Shown: positions 22,931 to 36,137, counted from the first letter of the stretch. The stretch is 64,000 nt of DNA from Mortierella alpina (GCA_029449245.1 JANATF010000008.1:868001-932000); one strand, 5' to 3'. Made by a program: numbers and translations. Notes: generated by a model from the letters alone, not told the origin.

Positions 22931-25900
22931 CTAAAATAGTCCACGCTTCTGGACTTTGGTTCCATCTTGAGGTCCGGCGTTCAAGCCGACCTCGAGCTCC
23001 TTCTGAATCTCGGCATGACGCCTCTTGAGGTCCTCGACCTCATCCAACTTGGCCTGCAACGTGGCCATCTCCTTCTCGAGCGACTGACGCTCCTCTGCAG
23101 TACCGATCGTCGAGAACTCCCAGTGGCCATGGTCACCCGTGAGCTTGAGCAGATGCAGATGGTATTTGAAGAGGGCAGGGCGATGGGAAATGGTGATCAA
23201 TGTAATGCCCATGTCCTTGGCGTGGTTATACATCAGACCCTCAACATCAGAACTGACAGCCGACGTGCACTCGTCCAAGATCGCAAACTTGGGCTTGTGG
23301 TAGAACAATCTAGCCATGTTCATCTGTACAATCGTAGTTATCATGACAATGTTAGCAAACGCGGTTTTCAATCATCCAGCCGCAATAACACCCCTTCCAT
23401 GCATGCTCGACAAATGCCTCAAGTTTCCTTACCCTCTGCTTCTCGCCTCCTGAAAAGACGTCCTTCCACTCCTTGACGGTGTCCCAGCCACCTTCACGAT
23501 CGGGAATGTACGCAAGATGAACATGCTTCAAGATCGTCATCAGCTCTTCGTCCGTCCTTCCTGCCTTGATCATGTCTGCGTGCGAGTGAGGGTAGATGAC
23601 CTGGTCTCTCAATGAGCCGATCGACAGATATGCGCGCTGGGGGATATAGAAGATATCCTTGGGGTTGGGGCGTGCAAGCTTGCCCTTAAACACAGGCCAC
23701 AGTCCGCTCACGACACGAGCAAATCCAGTCTTGCCGACACCGTTAGGTCCGGTCACGAGCATATGATCACCAGGCTTGATGTCAACGTTCAACCCCTTGA
23801 CGAGCTCCTCGCCTCCATTAGGGTTACCGGGTGAAGGGGTGACGATGGGCACGTCAACAAACTTGATCCCTTCGTAGCCGTACTCGATAATGCCGCGGAT
23901 CTCTGCAAGAGAATAGCGCTCGTGTTCCTCATCACCATTCTGCGAAGAAGAGGAGGATGAATCACCAGCAGCTCCCTCATACTCTCCAGCCTGTAACTGG
24001 TGGAGAACTGAAATCAGGTTGTAGACACGAAGGGTCGAACCCGCCAACTCGGACATTTCCTTGTAAGAGTACATCATGCGTCCACCAGCGTCGGCAAGCG
24101 ACATCATCAGTCTATTGGGAAGCGCAGAGAATGGATACAATCATAGAGAAAAATTAGGATTTGGAACCAATGTTCTCAACGCGTGACAGAAGGCTGATGC
24201 ACAGCGCAACACTTACCGCTTGCTGGTGATGAAGCCCTTGGTGCGAGCACCGACAACCTTGTCTCCACTGGCAATATCCTTGACCGAATCAACACCCCCG
24301 AGAGCGGGGAAGAAGACAGGCAGGGCGCAGAGCGTCAATCCGACAGCAGACCAGCAGTACTTGATGATGAAGTCCTCGAACATGTTGTATGCAATACGGA
24401 TTTTGTAGATAGAGTTGATGTGGCGAATCAGGCGCTTGTATGTCCTGGTCAGGATCGAGTGTTCCAGCTCTGCTCCATTGTAGAATGCAACCTCCTCCGC
24501 ATTGGTAATTAGACGCGTGTGAGCAGAACGGAAATCACCCTTTAAAACGGGGGGAAGAACGCAAATGAAGAGAATGCGATGAGTGAGATTATGTTCTGCA
24601 AGAGGGGCGTGCCTGCCGTATTTGACGGAGCAAAAGATCAGAACACTTACCTCCAACTTGGCCTCGACAGCGGCCAATTTACCAAAGGCGGGTGTCACCA
24701 TGCGAAGTAGGAACGCCGTGATTACGTAGGAGACAAAGAGGCCTCCCATACCCGAGACACCGATGGAGCGCATGAGCTGGTAATTGAAAATGATGGTGTC
24801 CAGGATGGGCTTGCCCAAGTTGGAGTAGAGTCCCGCGAGTGAGTCGCAGAACTTTGCAACATCCGTGGTGATGTACTGATCAACACCTTCAATGCGGTCG
24901 TCTAGGTTCAAAGCTCTGTAGTATGTGATCTGGTCGTTCAGGTACAAGTCGTGGACATAACGCGTCAAGCGCGTTCGGAATGCGATCGACAGCTTAGATT
25001 GCAAGTATCGGATCTAAAGACCACAGTGGGGGCAGGGTTAGCATAGGCGCTACAGGAAAACAAAAATGAAACAATGAAACTCCTCGGCGCTGTGCAAAGA
25101 GCCTCTGTTGAACGGCTGCACACGCGAACCCTGACATCGTGGGGTGTGGCGGGACCGATCGCGCTAGCGTTGACCCGGCTGAAAGATTTTTCGGCGAATG
25201 TTGCTTTGCAATCACAAATGATGAAACCATAAAAATATGTACGGGCCAGCTTACCATGCTGTTCGTGTAGGTTGCAGGGAGGGCGATTGCAAACCAGTAG
25301 CCAAGACCGCGAATGAATCCCTTGCCGTTGCCAGCAATCTATGTTGACAGGCACGTAGATGGTGTTAGCAGAGGGAGCGAGCAGTCCATATAAGCCCTTG
25401 GCGTGTCAGTGCACATCTACAAGGCGTTACCAAATCCTTGACGATCGCTCCATCGAGACGGGCAACGACAACACTGAGGTAGGTTCTGAGAACCAGGAAG
25501 GTCGTGTGCAGGATCAAGATCAAGGTCTCCTTGCAATGCAGCTTGGGGATCAGGATCTTGAAGATAGACTCAATCTGTCGAAAGAACTCCTTGTTGACGC
25601 CCACCTTGACCGAAGACTTTGCGGAGCTGGCGGATGAGCCAGCTGCAGCGACCTTGGATGGCGGGAAGTACTTGCGGTTGCGAGCAAAGGTCTCTGGAGA
25701 GGTGTGCTTGATCGCTCTGGTGGTCTTCTTGGGCGCCTGGATCTTGCCCTGCACGGCATCCACGGGTGTGTCTGTCGAAGCTTCTTTGGCGGCAACAGCG
25801 GCAGCAGCCTTCTTGGCCTTGGTCTGCTTATTGCTCAGATAGCGTCCCACGACGACTGCGATGAAGGCAACGAGGGCTGCAGCGGGGAGTGGCCGGCGAG

Positions 25901-25979
25901 AGGCGCCAGACTTTTTGGGACGGACTGCATCCAGGACCGAGTTGATCTGCTGAGGCAAGTCCTTTGAATGCACGGCCAT
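22931..25979 (-). CDS. Peroxisomal ABC half-transporter, subfamily D
   Basis: Exons on the minus strand: 25979-25431, 25338-25255, 25013-24651, 24539-24217, 24111-23433 and 23323-22931; 796 residues. ABCD proteins dimerise in the peroxisomal membrane and import very-long-chain acyl-CoAs for beta-oxidation. In order: a basic N-terminus with one hydrophobic helix, the ABC_membrane_2 domain with the EAA-like motif NAEEVAFYNG, then the nucleotide-binding domain with Walker A GPNGVGKT followed by GLWP, signature FSGGEKQR, Walker B FAILDEC with TSAVS, and the switch histidine in ITISHR. The signature is split from Walker B by an intron exactly after KQR. A C-terminal coiled coil (EEVED-rich) is typical of ABCD1/2-like members. 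Walker A has V and T where animal members have C and S; both still fit the consensus. Closest yeast relatives would be Pxa1/Pxa2. Confidence 0.95.
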
Positions 25980-26851
25980 GTCTCTTCTTAATGAATGCAG
26001 ATGCGATTACTGGTGAGTGTCTGAACTAGATGTCCAAAAGGGGGAAGGGAGGCTCGTCCGGGAGGGGCGAAACTGGCGAGAAGAGATGGAGGGAGGGAGA
26101 GGGGGAGCGGAGAAGATGAGGCTGAGGGAGTCCCGGTCCTTGGTGGATGGCGATGGAGAGTGGAGCTGAGGGGGATCGAGGACAGATGGATGAGAAAGAA
26201 GAACAAGGAGAAGAGGAGCAAGGAGAAGAAGACGAGGACGAGGACGAGGAGGAGGAGGAAGGAAAATAGTCCGAACGATGGGAGAGGCAGGGTGTGGAGA
26301 GAAAAGGCGACCACAGAGCAGCAGACGGGCGAAGAGCAGAAGACACGAGGCAGCCACTTGCCGTATCCTCCTGTCGCCCACCATGCAAGTCGCCGTTGAC
26401 TCTTACCAGCTCGCGGTGGCCTCGTCCTCCTCTGTCTGCCGTCGTACATGCTCGTCCTCCGACCCCCTCCCATCGTCCATACAGGCCCAATATTCTTGCC
26501 ACATCGCCATGCCCCCCTGTGTGCTTGCAGATGGATACTGGTCGATCTTGGGTGTCCATGGGCACCAAGAGTGAGCGCTGTTTGCTTTGCAATTTCACGT
26601 GGAATTGGCACAAAGTTTGAATCTATACGCACGCGGGGTATGTTGCTCTCTTCGATCTCGCTCGCTCCCGTTCCTCATGTGCAACCTAACTGCACCGTGG
26701 CTGCCTTTTCTGCTGCACACACGTCTTTGTTTTTGTTGGCTTACAGGTGGCAGGAAGAACTGTTACAGTAGCCTACGTAGAGAATGTACAGTCCAAAGGT
26801 GTCTGTCAGGGCACTATTCGCCTAGAGAACACAAGCAGAACACCCTGTTCT
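25980..26851. other. Intergenic, promoter of the ABCD gene
   Basis: Contains a purine-rich plus-strand run (about 26060-26280, GAGGA units). Long low-complexity open frames on both strands arise from this composition. No gene was supported. Confidence 0.55.
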
Positions 26852-28036
26852 TTAGGTCTCGTCATCCATGGTCTCAGATGGGCCTGCTTGTCCAAGTCGA
26901 TCTCCTTGCTGATACTCTTCCTCATCCTCTTCCTCAGCACCGGCATGCTTGGCCAGGAGTTGATCATCCTCCAGCCTCTGACCATCGTCCTCACCCTCAT
27001 CTTCATCCTCACCTCGGAACCCATCGGGTGTTTGGACAGTCTCCTCTCCTTCATCTCTTCCTTCATCTCCCTCCGCCTCACCACCTTGTTGTTGTCGATC
27101 TACCTCTTCTGCCACCTGCTCCGCCATATCGACGCCCTTTCTACGGTCTCTAGCCTCAGCTCGCTCCTCCTGCAGCTCCTCCATTGCTTCTTCTAAAGCC
27201 TCCTTCGCCTCATAGACGCGATCCTCTGCATCCATCAGGAGCCGATCCTCTTCATCTTCCTCTTCCTCTTCCTCCTCCTCCTCCTCCTCCTCTTCCTCTA
27301 TTTCAGTCAGCTCCTGAACGTTATCCTCTTCTCTCTCAGCGCCTTGATTGTCTTCTTCCTCTTGAAGAGACTCCAGTTCTTTCTCTTTAGACCAAGGCGT
27401 GCGCTGTTTGTTGTCAAACTCTCCTTCCAGCTCTCTCTCATTCTCGGACCTCAACGGGTTTCTGTCCTCGATCATGTCCATTTTCGAGGGATCATCACTT
27501 TCCTTCTTTGCTGCACGATCTTGAGATGCAGGCGTTCTCAGCTTCTTTGATGATACAACAGGGGGGGGGGAAAAAACGCGACATGAGGCGCGCGTTCATT
27601 TTACAAACAACAAGGGAAAAAAAAAGTCCCTCCCTCTTCCCTCCTTCCTTGCGGTTGCATTGCAATACTCCATGCAATTTATATTCTTTTAACATACCTT
27701 TTCGACTTGCAGATCAGACCCCTTTCGTAACGTGTCGCTCAGCCACGGTTGAGGAGCTTTGGTGAGTCCTTCTACTCGCTTACGCCCATTCATCATCGCC
27801 ATCATCACATCGATATCCATGGCCATCGCATCCTCTTCGCTAGTGCCATGTCCATGCCGACGTCGACTCTCGTCCGGCAGTGACATCTGGACGGGTTCGA
27901 GCCGGCGCATCACGGGCAAAGAGACAAAATAAAAGAGGAGCATGAACACAAGCAGCAAGGACGCGCTTATGACCACGCGCTTGGATTGGAAGGGTCGTAA
28001 GCATGATGCTCCGTTTCCACCCACCCACGGAATCAT
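26852..28036 (-). CDS. Acidic single-pass membrane protein of unknown function
   Basis: Exons 28036-27698 and 27544-26852 join in phase 0 after VEK, giving 343 residues. A single membrane segment lies near the N-terminus (SKRVVISASLLLVFMLLFYF, about residues 19-40) after a short basic stretch, so type II topology is likely. The remainder is extremely acidic: an uninterrupted Glu run near residue 190, an Ala/Glu/Arg coiled-coil stretch (YEAKEALEEAMEELQEERA) and a Gly/Asp/Glu tail. I do not recognise the family. The frame across the intron, the ordered N-terminus and the conserved-looking coiled coil support a real gene; the repetitive GAG/GAA region alone would not. Confidence 0.68.
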
Positions 28037-28446
28037 CTTTTGATTTGAAAAAAAGGCTACGCCTTGTCTTCTATTATCTAGTCGAGGAGTGGTTTGCCCG
28101 ATAAAGTGCAAAGAACAAAAAAAAAAAAATGTATGGCGGGGGCAGGAGCCCCAGTGTTCGTGAGGCGTATATATGCCCCCCCACGCGTCAAGGAGTGGGC
28201 AGACTGCGCTTATACTCCAAGACACCTACGCGAAACTGTCGCATCCTCAAACAGACCGAAAAAAAGGGTTCGCTTCGTCCCTTGTTCACGATTCTAATTA
28301 TCACTAGCAGTTTTTTTTTTTTTTTTTTTTTTTTTTTCCTTCATATATTTTTATATCAACACTGGGAATAGGAGGACGACAAAAAATCGAATAGTGAACG
28401 ATCAAGAAGAGTGAAATGTGTGGACCATAGCTCAACAACAACTGGG
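28037..28446. other. Intergenic with T27 run
   Basis: Promoter of the acidic membrane protein and 3' end of the zinc-binding protein gene. A T27 run lies at 28311-28337. No gene was seen. Confidence 0.6.
28311..28337. repeat. T27 homopolymer
   Basis: 27 T about 110 bp beyond the stop codon of the minus-strand zinc-binding protein gene. Confidence 0.95.
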
Positions 28447-30571
28447 TCACTGCGGACGAGTGCTCCTCCTCTCCAAAGCCTCCTTCATCAAGCGAATGGG
28501 CAATGCAAACGATTCAATGATCTGTATCGCATCCTCCTGCGTCCCGTATTCCTCAGTCGCCTCCATTTGCTTGTGTAGATCCGCTATTGCCCTCAACATC
28601 TCAAGCATCATGTCGCGCGGTGGCCGTTGCGTTGTTGCCTGTCCTTGTCCTGCGTCGTGACCCTTCGCCCCGTCATGCATGGCTCCTACTCCATTATCAC
28701 TTAAATTGGCAACTGCCGCCGCTACTGCCGCCGCTGCTGCCACGGCGGCCTCAGTCCCTGTCTCTAAGCCGCCATTGCCCACATTAGACCCTGCAGCATG
28801 ATTCGTCAGCGAGAGACTGGCCAGCTTTTGTGTTCCGGAACTGAGAAGCGGTTCATCCAAGGAGTATACCCGTTGCCGCTCATGATGGCTTCTGGAATGA
28901 TCTTCCGACGACCTTGAAGGCAGCGTGTGCACGGCCAAGGTTTGCTCATCGTTGGAACCCAAACTGGCTCTGTAATTGGGGTGGCCGGTGGTGAGTTGCC
29001 AAGTTGTAGAGCTGGAAGCTTGGGCAGCTCGAGTGCTGCTGCTACTTTCGCGGCTCGGATCCTGTGATGCCGATGACGACGATGATGCCGCAGCCATGGC
29101 GCCATTGGTCGTCTTTGGAGAGGATGACTGTGAAGCGCCCCTGGCTTGTGGCATCTCACTGTCGTCATCCCCAAACTGCATCAAAGTGCCTCCTCTGGTC
29201 GATCTCTCTGGTGTTTGTGATGACTCTGGCCGCGACTTTCCTCGCTTGAGCTGACGCGCGATATTGGCATATTGACCATAACATGCTGGGAGCAGTAACT
29301 TGACATTTTGCTTGGACGCGGGATGGAGCTGTGGATGGTGCGATAAAAAGTTAGATCACCGTGGTACTGACATTACAAAATACATCTGCAGTACCATAAA
29401 GGGCAGAACTTACCTCGTCGAGTAATGGAGACCCGCTCGTCATCATGGCCTTCATTGATTTCCAATCGTGGCCTTCCATGGCCCGCCGTTTGATCCAAGC
29501 TTTGAGATCTTGTGGCAGCCTATGCGCCTTAATATCCTCCATCACGTCCGGCGTGTGGCCCTCGTGTCTCCAAAAATATTCGATGACGACGGAATCATCC
29601 TGAAACTGCTTTCGCATCTTGATGAAGGCCGGACAGTTGCACTTGATACTTCCGGTCCGCTTTCGCTTCTTACTCGGATCAATGTTTGGATCCTTCCGGT
29701 CCCGGTAGTGGCCCGCGTGATCGCACTGGAATTCTCGCGTCCATTCACTAGCAGTCGGGCCGCGCGCGAACGCTAGCATGGAAAAGATACAAGTTAATGT
29801 TCAGATGCTCACTGATAGCTCATTGATATGTTCAAATGGCAGCTTTGCCTTACTTTGCTGATCCCGATGACGATAACGGATCAAATTCCAGCGACAGTGA
29901 ATTTTTTCTCCATCGAGCCATGTCTCCCACTCGTTAACTGGCAGTTTGATGTACATCGGGCACCGGTCATATCTGTCATTGCTATAACCAGATCCAGACG
30001 CATGCAGCGCAGATGAGTTGCTTGCGCCGTTGCTGCTGCCAGAGGAGGAACCCGGTGCGGCTGTGACGACCATCGTGCCAGCAGCAAGCTGAGCCATAGC
30101 CACAACTGATGGCGAGGGTATGGCCATGACAGAATCCAGGGTCTCTGAAGTGATGGCGTGGGTCGAGGTGCTGGTCGAGTGGGCGTGGGCGTGGTGGTCG
30201 TGGACGTGACTGTTTCCGCTGCTGCTGCTCTCTAGCGCCTGCACCGTGACAGAGTCCGTCGCGACAGAGAGCTGCTCATGATGTACCAGCAGACTACCGG
30301 TAGCATGGTCCAGCATCAGCTTCTCGCTCTCGCTGGCAGCAAGAGCCGCCTCAAGGGCGTCTTTTCCCTCGCTCACCTTCGTGGCATGGTCCAGCTGTTC
30401 GTGTCCTGGTTCAAGACTCGGCTGCTCATCCGCCGTTTGCTGCTCGTCGGATCCACCCTGCGATTGCCGATGCTGGAGTTGCTGCTGTTGCTCTTGCTGC
30501 AGTGCTGCAGCTGCTGCAATAGCCTGCACTTCTTCCACAGTTCCTTGCAGCAGTGTTGCAGAATCGTCCAT
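28447..30571 (-). CDS. Zinc-binding FAR1/CaRF-like DNA-binding protein
   Basis: Exons 30571-29854, 29772-29414 and 29328-28447 give 652 residues; the donor GTAAGG at 29853 and the acceptor CTAG at 29773 keep phase 1. The first about 190 residues are Gln/Ser/Ala-rich. The folded core (about residues 195-360) has NEWETWLDGEKIHCRWNL, then CDHAGHY, a basic KKRKRTGSIKCNCPAF loop and a strand ending RHEGHTPD. The C-x2-H, C-x-C and H-x3-H set matches the WRKY-GCM1 zinc fold found in FAR1, FLYWCH, MULE-associated and CaRF/ALS2CR8 domains. A helical HRLPQDLKAWIKRRAMEG segment follows, as in those proteins. No transposase catalytic domain is present, so a domesticated transcription factor is the likely identity. 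The C-terminus has an alanine run and a last helical segment. Its targets are unknown. Confidence 0.75.
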
Positions 30572-30697
30572 GGCGAGGGCACCAGTTGGTCTTTTTGGAA
30601 TTGAGGTTTGGAAGTGAAGAAACAGTGCAAGGAAATAGAGCTTTGTTTACATCCCTCAGAAAATTTGGGATCATTTGTGGCTGGGTGGGCACCGAAT

Positions 30698-33600
30698 CTA
30701 CGACTCAAAAACGTTGGTTGTCATCCGCTCTGGAGGCCGATAAGATACTGGCAAAAACTTGAGCTGGACCTTGTTGAAGGCAAACTTGCCTTTCTTGCCT
30801 GGCGTCATGGATCCTGCAGCGCCACCGTCAGATGACCCTGCATGTGGCGTCCCGACCATCCCTCCTGAAGACAACGAAAATGTTGAGGGTGCAAACGTGG
30901 CGCTCTGTGGAGTAGACGGCTGCGATTGCCCATAGTCAACGCTACCATGCCGGGGAGGGGCCGAAGTGTCTGACGCATTGGGCGAGTCTGAGGAGTCCGA
31001 CGCCTTGGAGATGAACCCCAACCCCAGGCCAAATGAGGACAGGCGCCTTGCCAGGAGAGGTGTCTTCTGGCTTTGTGCGAGTTGCTGCTGGTAGTAGGCG
31101 GATTGCTGGGATGACCACGATGGTGTCGGCTGATGGGACCCTGCCCCTGGCAAAGGCGAGGGAGGCTGGATCTGGCGCGAAGATTGACTGTGGGCCAGTC
31201 CGTCGGATGTTGAACTTGAAGGGCTTGGCCTTGCTAGGGAATCCAATCCTAGTGATCGAGCCAACCGAACAGCTAATACTGGTTCGTCAAAGGACCCGGG
31301 GAAAGAAGTATAATGCTCTACTTCACTGGCCTGACACTGTGCCTGTATTGCTGATGACTCTATCAATGTTGGTGGTGCCGGTTGCCCTGGAATAGATTGA
31401 CCAACATCCGCAGCACAAGGATCAGGGTGACCATGATCCACTAACACAGCACCAGAGTCTTCGTTGTACTGCCCGTCCTCGCTGGCTGCTGATGTGCGGC
31501 TCCCTGCACTCGAATGCGCAGACGCGCCATTGTCCTCATTCATCGGTGTGGTGTCCATTGGCCCCGCTAAAGTTGAGTCCATAGGGTTGAGTCCTCTATG
31601 ATAGCTATAGGACATGGTGCTAGAGGGTGACGCTGTTCCTGGAAGCAAAGACCGCATAAAGGTTAGGGCGTCCGGGACTTGTGGAGCGCAATAGGGTTCC
31701 TGCTGAGACATATTGGAGGCAGATTCAACGAAGAACAATGGCGGTTGATGAGGCGTCTGCTGGGGTCCAAACGCAGAGATCCATAACAGATCCTTGGAAA
31801 ACTCCCCAAGCTTGAGATTCCGCTCAACGTTTTTGATCCGCACTCCAACCTCGCTTCGCATGGCATCCACGATGGCCTGCCAGTCGTCCTCTCCATTCTG
31901 CTCTGAGTGCGTCTGTAGACCATGACATCTCCGGAGGATATTTGCCTGCGAAAGGGTAACCGCCATCGATGTCCTGTCCTTGGCGCTCTTACAAGATACA
32001 ATGTGGCTCGTGGTCCATAGCGACGACAATGGCAGCATCTCATTTGAACCCGGTGAGGCCGTAGGGCATTGGCACAGTAAAGATTGGGCATCTGTTCGAT
32101 GATACATATCGCCTTCCAAGATTATGCCGTCCACTAGAGCTTTGTGCTGTATATCGGTATCGGTTGGTGTCCTGATCTGTCCAAGAGCACGCGTCAAGGC
32201 TTCCGCGCATTCTAAAATACTCTCTTCTTTTGGCCCCTTGGAGCTGAACAGCCTTGAGGATCCATACTCCATCATAGAGCCCAGAATACCGGTATTAGAG
32301 CCTGGACCAGCCTCCGTTCTAGGCTTGAAGAAGTGACTCTCCGAGGGACTTGGCGAAGGATATGAAAGCTGGACATCAGTCTCGTCCTGAGATGACGCTC
32401 TGGATCTCTCCAAGTGGGCATGTGGTTCATCAGAATGTCCAAGCACAGCCATCTCTAGCTCACACAACAGTTCGGCCACCAGTGGCTCGCCATTCCATAG
32501 CTCGGCTCTGCTGGGTGTGACTATAGCCCAGTCCGAACTCATATTCGAAGCCAGGGATGCCGATGAAACGTCGCACAGTCCGGCTCGAGAGGCATGGAGG
32601 CTGTATGAGCGACTCTTGGCTTGGTCATGCTGCGGCTGCTTTGTTTCCTGAGCAGTACGGTTTTGCGAGATCCAAGATTGATGCTGTGATACATAGCTTT
32701 GCATTTGTCGAAGTCCCGTCTCGTTGATGGTCCACTGCAAAGATGACTTTCCCGTGAGGTTGGATAAGGTCTGCATCTCATTGATTCCCTGCGAAAAAAG
32801 AATGGGCCAGACATGAATTTTTGAGGAACATGCCTTCAGATGTTCCGGCAGAAGCGAAAACTGCAATGGATCCAGGCCAAACGACAGGTTGATTTGACCG
32901 CGACGACCAGAGACTTGAACTGTGTCATCTCCAATGTCCTCCAGGTCGACAGGATAGGCCCTTTCTGTGGGTGCACTTGTAGGTGACGTCGGCAAGGTCG
33001 AGCGGGACAGTGGTAAGGCATGTAGACTTATTGTAACCGAATTCCGGACATCCTCTACCGCTTGAAAATAGTCCTGCAGCATGCCCAGTTCGCTGCCCTG
33101 AGTCGATAGTAAACTCTCAACCTGCACAAGCCATCCAAGGTTCAACAGCTGGTCCCAGAATACATCGTTCTGCTTTTTGGCCTGGGGGGCGTTCTCGAGT
33201 GGAGGCCTTATATGACCTTTCGAGCGACCATAGCCAGCCGACGTGGAGCTTACGGATGAGCTGCGAGATGCGGTTGATCGGAGAGAGGGTCGCCGTGGCT
33301 TTGTATCTTTTCCGTTCTGTCGGTGCGATATCGACGTTCTCCTGTGCTGTGCCTGAGATGACGCTGTTCCATTTTCTTGGCCTCTGCTTTGGTGATCGCA
33401 CACTTCCTCACTGATATAGCTCATGGCTCGGGACGAGTGATGCTTGCATTCCAACCGGTGCGCATTCTGCTGCTGCTCCAACACGTGAATGGCCGATGCC
33501 ATATTCGCCCACCAATCCTCAATCAAGGCCAAAAAGGAGGTGGCCAGAGCCGCCAGCAACTGTGAATAACAGCACTCGCGCGTCCTTTTGTCTGCAGTCC

Positions 33601-35896
33601 AGTCCGGGTTAGCAACCAAGGTCGCGTCCGTGGTTACGCACTCGTGCTGGATTCCAATGATAATAAAGCCCTTCAGGTCCTCTGTGCATCCAACGATGTC
33701 CTTGATCGAGCGCTTGCATCGCAACAACCACGGAGCTGACAGCTCTTGTGACCGTTTTAACTCCAGTTCGTCTTCATCAGGCAGCTCGATCTGCTTCAGT
33801 CTAGCAATAAGGCTCTCGATCTCGCCGCACACAAAGCTACTTGAGTCCTCCGTTGACAGTGATACCAGGTACTCTTGTAAGAGGAATGTACCGAACGAGA
33901 CGATCTCGCCCCTGAGAAATCGAATCTCCTTGACCAAGGCGACTATTCGTTCCCGGTTGGCGTTGTCCATGAGTGCAATCAGCGACGTGAATTCGTTGAA
34001 ACTGCTAACTACCACCTCCTGTAGTGCCCTAAAGTCTCTTATGAGATTGCTTCCTCGTTCCTGTTTCTCCCAATAGGCGCCCAAGGACGGCGCCTTTCCA
34101 ATGCTCTGCAAATTCGCCTTGCGCGAGAATCCTGCACCATGAGCTGCAGCGGCACCAACTGTGGTCGACTGGTAGTTGACCCCTAAATCGAAACCATGGA
34201 GCCAAGGGTGGTGTGCATTAGTATCGTATTGTCGTAGCATTCACAAGTCAGCGCGTGTTCTGGCAGTTGCCCAAGAACTCTACATACGAAACGCTCCATC
34301 TTGAACGAGAAAATCTTGGACACAGCAATTCAGGGGAACCCACTGAACTGACTCTTCCTTTTTCTCGGGGCTGCGGCGGAACGGTCCTTGACCAATCTCG
34401 AGATTCTCCCTGAGTTTCTGCTCAACTTTCAGCGCCATTTCTTGGTAAAAAACCTCTATATTCCTGTGAGCGCTGATCTGTTGCCGAAGCAGCTTCTGGA
34501 ATTGAGAGTCCTCGTTGGATAGTCCGCCTTGTCGAGCTCTTGCTGACTGGAGTGCATTCTCCCTCGCTGCAGGACTAGACCGGGCTCCACCGCGACGCAG
34601 GCTATCCAAAAAGCTAGCACCGCGGGTGATAGGGTTGGGCTGATGATCTAAAGGCACAGCCTGGATCATCTCCGAGAGGGAGACGCCTGGCTCCTTTTCC
34701 AACTCTTCAAGGACACGCCTCTCGTCATGCGCAAGAAGCTGCAAAAGCTTGATGGGCAATGTAAATGCCAAAGGCGATTCATATAGATGTTCGCGACCAT
34801 ACACAACGGTGCCTTGAGCGGAGCGTCCGTGATATGTTTGTGAAAATCTTGGTCCGAGTCTAAGTTGCTCTGCGACTGCCTTCAGGAGCGGTACCTTTGG
34901 CATCGCCTGACAGCACAAGCACATCAGATAGGATAAATATTAGCTGTGATGCACTGCAGGCCCCACAGGTTATCGCTGACTAGAAAATAGCTGATGTGTA
35001 CCTCCTCCACGACAATACTGAGTGCTCCAATGGTTTGCTTGCGCTTCCGAGGACCCATTTCTGGTGACAAGGAGATCTCCAAGAGTGGAACTGTAAACTG
35101 TCCAGACATTGGGGACGGATGCGGCAGGTCGTGAGTTGAAGTGCCAGCAAGCCCACCAGCCTCGGCTACGAAATGTTCAGCGGCGACGGATACTTCGGCC
35201 CAGGGTACAAGGCCATCTAGTGTAGGGAACGCGGCAACCAGCTTCGCGCCAACACTGGGGGATGGTACAGCCAAAAGCGTAAAGCCAATAACACGAACGC
35301 CTTCCTGTATCTGTAAAGGAAGGGTCTTGACGAAGACACCATTGAACCTCGTCTGAAGCAAGAAATAGTCAAGTGCAAGGGCCATGTTAGCTGTGGTGGC
35401 CTCGCAGTAAGAAGAAGCCTGCCTCGATGTCATAACGCAAGAATACCTTTTCCAGTGTCAGCTGCTCTGTCCTACTCTGCTCAACCCAAGTCTCTCGTTG
35501 ATCAGGCGTCCGCACCAAGGCAGTCAGGACAAGCACCATGTGGACTTTTGACTTTACGAGCCTCGCATGGTGATGCTCTGGGTCGATGGTGATTGATACA
35601 CGGAGCTGGACTGTTGGTCCAGGCACATGCGCCGTTCGTTCCAGTGGGCTCCCCGGTGACTGCTCGTCAGGCTCAGGGAGTGAAGGAAGAGTGGTCTGAG
35701 CGGGCAGTAGAGCAGGCAATGGAGCAGACCCCTTGGTGCCATGGGACTCGAGGACGTCAGAGTCGAAGGTGCCGGGGGCTGGGCAGCCGGGGGTGGCGTC
35801 GAGGACGACCACGGGTGCAAGGGTCGACCCATTTTTTGGTGGAATCCGAAATGTCGGAGAGTAGCGTCGACCGTGCATCGCGTTCGCTGTGTCCAT
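30698..35896 (-). CDS. INPP4: Inositol polyphosphate 4-phosphatase, INPP4 family
   Basis: Exons 35896-35447, about 35400-35002, 34906-34288 and 34182-30698, roughly 1650 residues. INPP4 enzymes remove the 4-phosphate of PI(3,4)P2 on endosomes and the plasma membrane. The N-terminal half starts with a C2-like region, followed by segments matching the family (LPIKLLQLL, WVPLNCCVQDFLVQD, FWDQLLNLGWLVQVESLLST, GMLQDYFQAVEDVRNS). Then come LLPEHLKACSSKIHVWPILF with GINEMQTLSNLTG, and the CX5R active site CKSAKDRTSM at about 31965-31991. The end, NKVQLKFLPVSYRPPE, matches the extreme C-terminus of the animal enzymes. Large Ser/Pro-rich inserts make it about 700 residues longer than human INPP4. The 46-bp intron after exon 1 is short and its acceptor is my best guess; the rest is firm. 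Confidence 0.93.
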
Positions 35897-36137
35897 TGCT
35901 GTAGATTGGCGAGCCTTAGCGTTGCCGTGCGGAGGAGATCCCTGGCAGATGTTTTTTGTGATGGAGTGGAGACAGGGAGTGCAAGGGTGGGAGAAGCGGG
36001 TATGCCCAGATATGTTATACCATGTATGAAAATAAAAAAGAGAGTGTGGTCAAGAGCCTCTTTGCCTTGGGTCGATGTTGTGATGTTGAGTTGCGTGGTT
36101 CAACCAAACCCCTGAAAAAAAAAATCTTATTGCTTTT

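Noticed and set aside
25988-26632. Long minus-strand frame with hydrophobic runs
   Set aside because: The hydrophobic stretch comes from a GAGGA-type purine tract read in antisense; it is most likely the leader of the ABCD gene.
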